Source: Actinomycetes bacterium | GTDB lineage: Bacteria > Actinomycetota > Actinomycetes > Propionibacteriales > Propionibacteriaceae | DNA: 9,785 nucleotides | Direction: 5' to 3' | Assembly: GCA_023412435.1 (NCBI GenBank) | Contig: JAEYNS010000175.1 | Coordinates: 1-9,785 of the forward strand | Shown here: positions 9,343 to 9,785 of the stretch, piece by piece | Layout: each line of letters opens with the position of its first letter | How positions within the stretch are numbered: position 1 is the stretch's first letter | Translations under genes and position numbers: made by a program | Notes under the pieces: model-generated | The model's database searches: none | What the model was told of the DNA's origin: nothing | The model's input: the letters and a program-made list of their open reading frames with translations, nothing else

Positions 9343-9785
9343 ATGAACGACGACGACCAGGTTCCCGTCTACACCGCCACTGCCCCGCCGGTACCGTCCA
9401 GGGAGGAGTTGGAGGAGCGGATCCCGGGCTGGGGTATCGACCTCGACCCGGCCGTCCGGCCGGCATATCCCCGCGAGCGGCCCGAACGAACCGGAGCGCA
9501 CTGGACGTTCCCCGAGCGGCAGCCAGAAGCCCAGCCGCGGGAGAGGTCGGTGGAGCACGAGTTGCTGCCGCCGGTGTTCGGCACCACGGTGCCGCTGAAG
9601 GGTCTGTCCGGGCGGCTGCGCCGCTACGCCTACGACCGCTTCAGCGAGGGTCGCAGCGCGCACTGGTTGCTGTTGCTGGCCGCCGACCGGGTCGACGCCG
9701 CCGAGAGCCACCTGGCCTCGCTGGGGACGGGGCGTCCGGACAACCCGTTCACCCAGACCGGCGTCACCGCCGAACTGAAGTACGG
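9343..9785 (+). CDS. Conserved-looking protein of unknown function, cut by the window end
   Basis: An open frame of 147 codons from ATG at 9343 runs to the window edge without a stop. AAGGAGAGAG at 9331-9340 overlaps the stop of the alcohol dehydrogenase gene, and the start is 11 bases past that stop, so they are one operon. The visible part is soluble: an acidic, proline-rich start, then PGWGIDLDPAVRPAYPRER, GAHWTFPERQ, a central PPVFGTTVPLKGLSGRLRRY, and a helical RSAHWLLLLAADRVDAAESH. I recall companions of this kind next to this dehydrogenase in other actinobacteria, but no named family. The HWLLLLAADRV stretch could be a membrane-proximal or packing helix. A role with the dehydrogenase is suggested by the tight spacing only. 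Confidence 0.75.
   Translation, partial: MNDDDQVPVYTATAPPVPSREELEERIPGWGIDLDPAVRPAYPRERPERTGAHWTFPERQPEAQPRERSVEHELLPPVFGTTVPLKGLSGRLRRYAYDRFSEGRSAHWLLLLAADRVDAAESHLASLGTGRPDNPFTQTGVTAELKY

Overview
The window is GC-rich throughout, with almost every third codon position G or C in the real genes. Together with the family variants present, this points to a high-GC actinomycete. An order such as Propionibacteriales is only a guess. No rRNA, tRNA, CRISPR array, insertion sequence or phage gene was seen.

Layout, left to right. Positions 1-113 are an unresolved edge. A Major Facilitator Superfamily exporter lies on the minus strand (114-1477), with a one-base frame break just after its last membrane helix. 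Next is a decayed minus-strand remnant (1654-1973), perhaps an internally deleted DUF559-type nuclease. An ankyrin-repeat lipoprotein (1972-2706, plus) starts back to back with that remnant. A 757-residue RecQ-family helicase (2752-5025, plus) carries a phosphoribosyltransferase-like C-terminus. A 314-base gap follows, holding a perfect 10-bp hairpin and a possible 28-codon ORF. Then come a Gfo/Idh/MocA oxidoreductase (5340-6344, plus) and, converging on it, a glutamate dehydrogenase gene (6194-7747, minus). Read literally, the dehydrogenase runs past its expected end into the antisense of the oxidoreductase. Divergent from it, a plus-strand group holds a 63-residue hydrophilic protein (7940-8131), a zinc-dependent alcohol dehydrogenase (8186-9331) and a conserved-looking unnamed protein cut by the window edge (9343-9785).

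Most genes look like unrelated chromosomal housekeeping or accessory genes. The one clear transcription unit is the right-hand group, where the alcohol dehydrogenase and the last gene are 11 bases apart. The points most worth a second look are the helicase/phosphoribosyltransferase fusion, the three apparent single-base frame problems (real decay or base-calling errors), and the 5026-5339 gap. I see no convincing new defence or mobile system.
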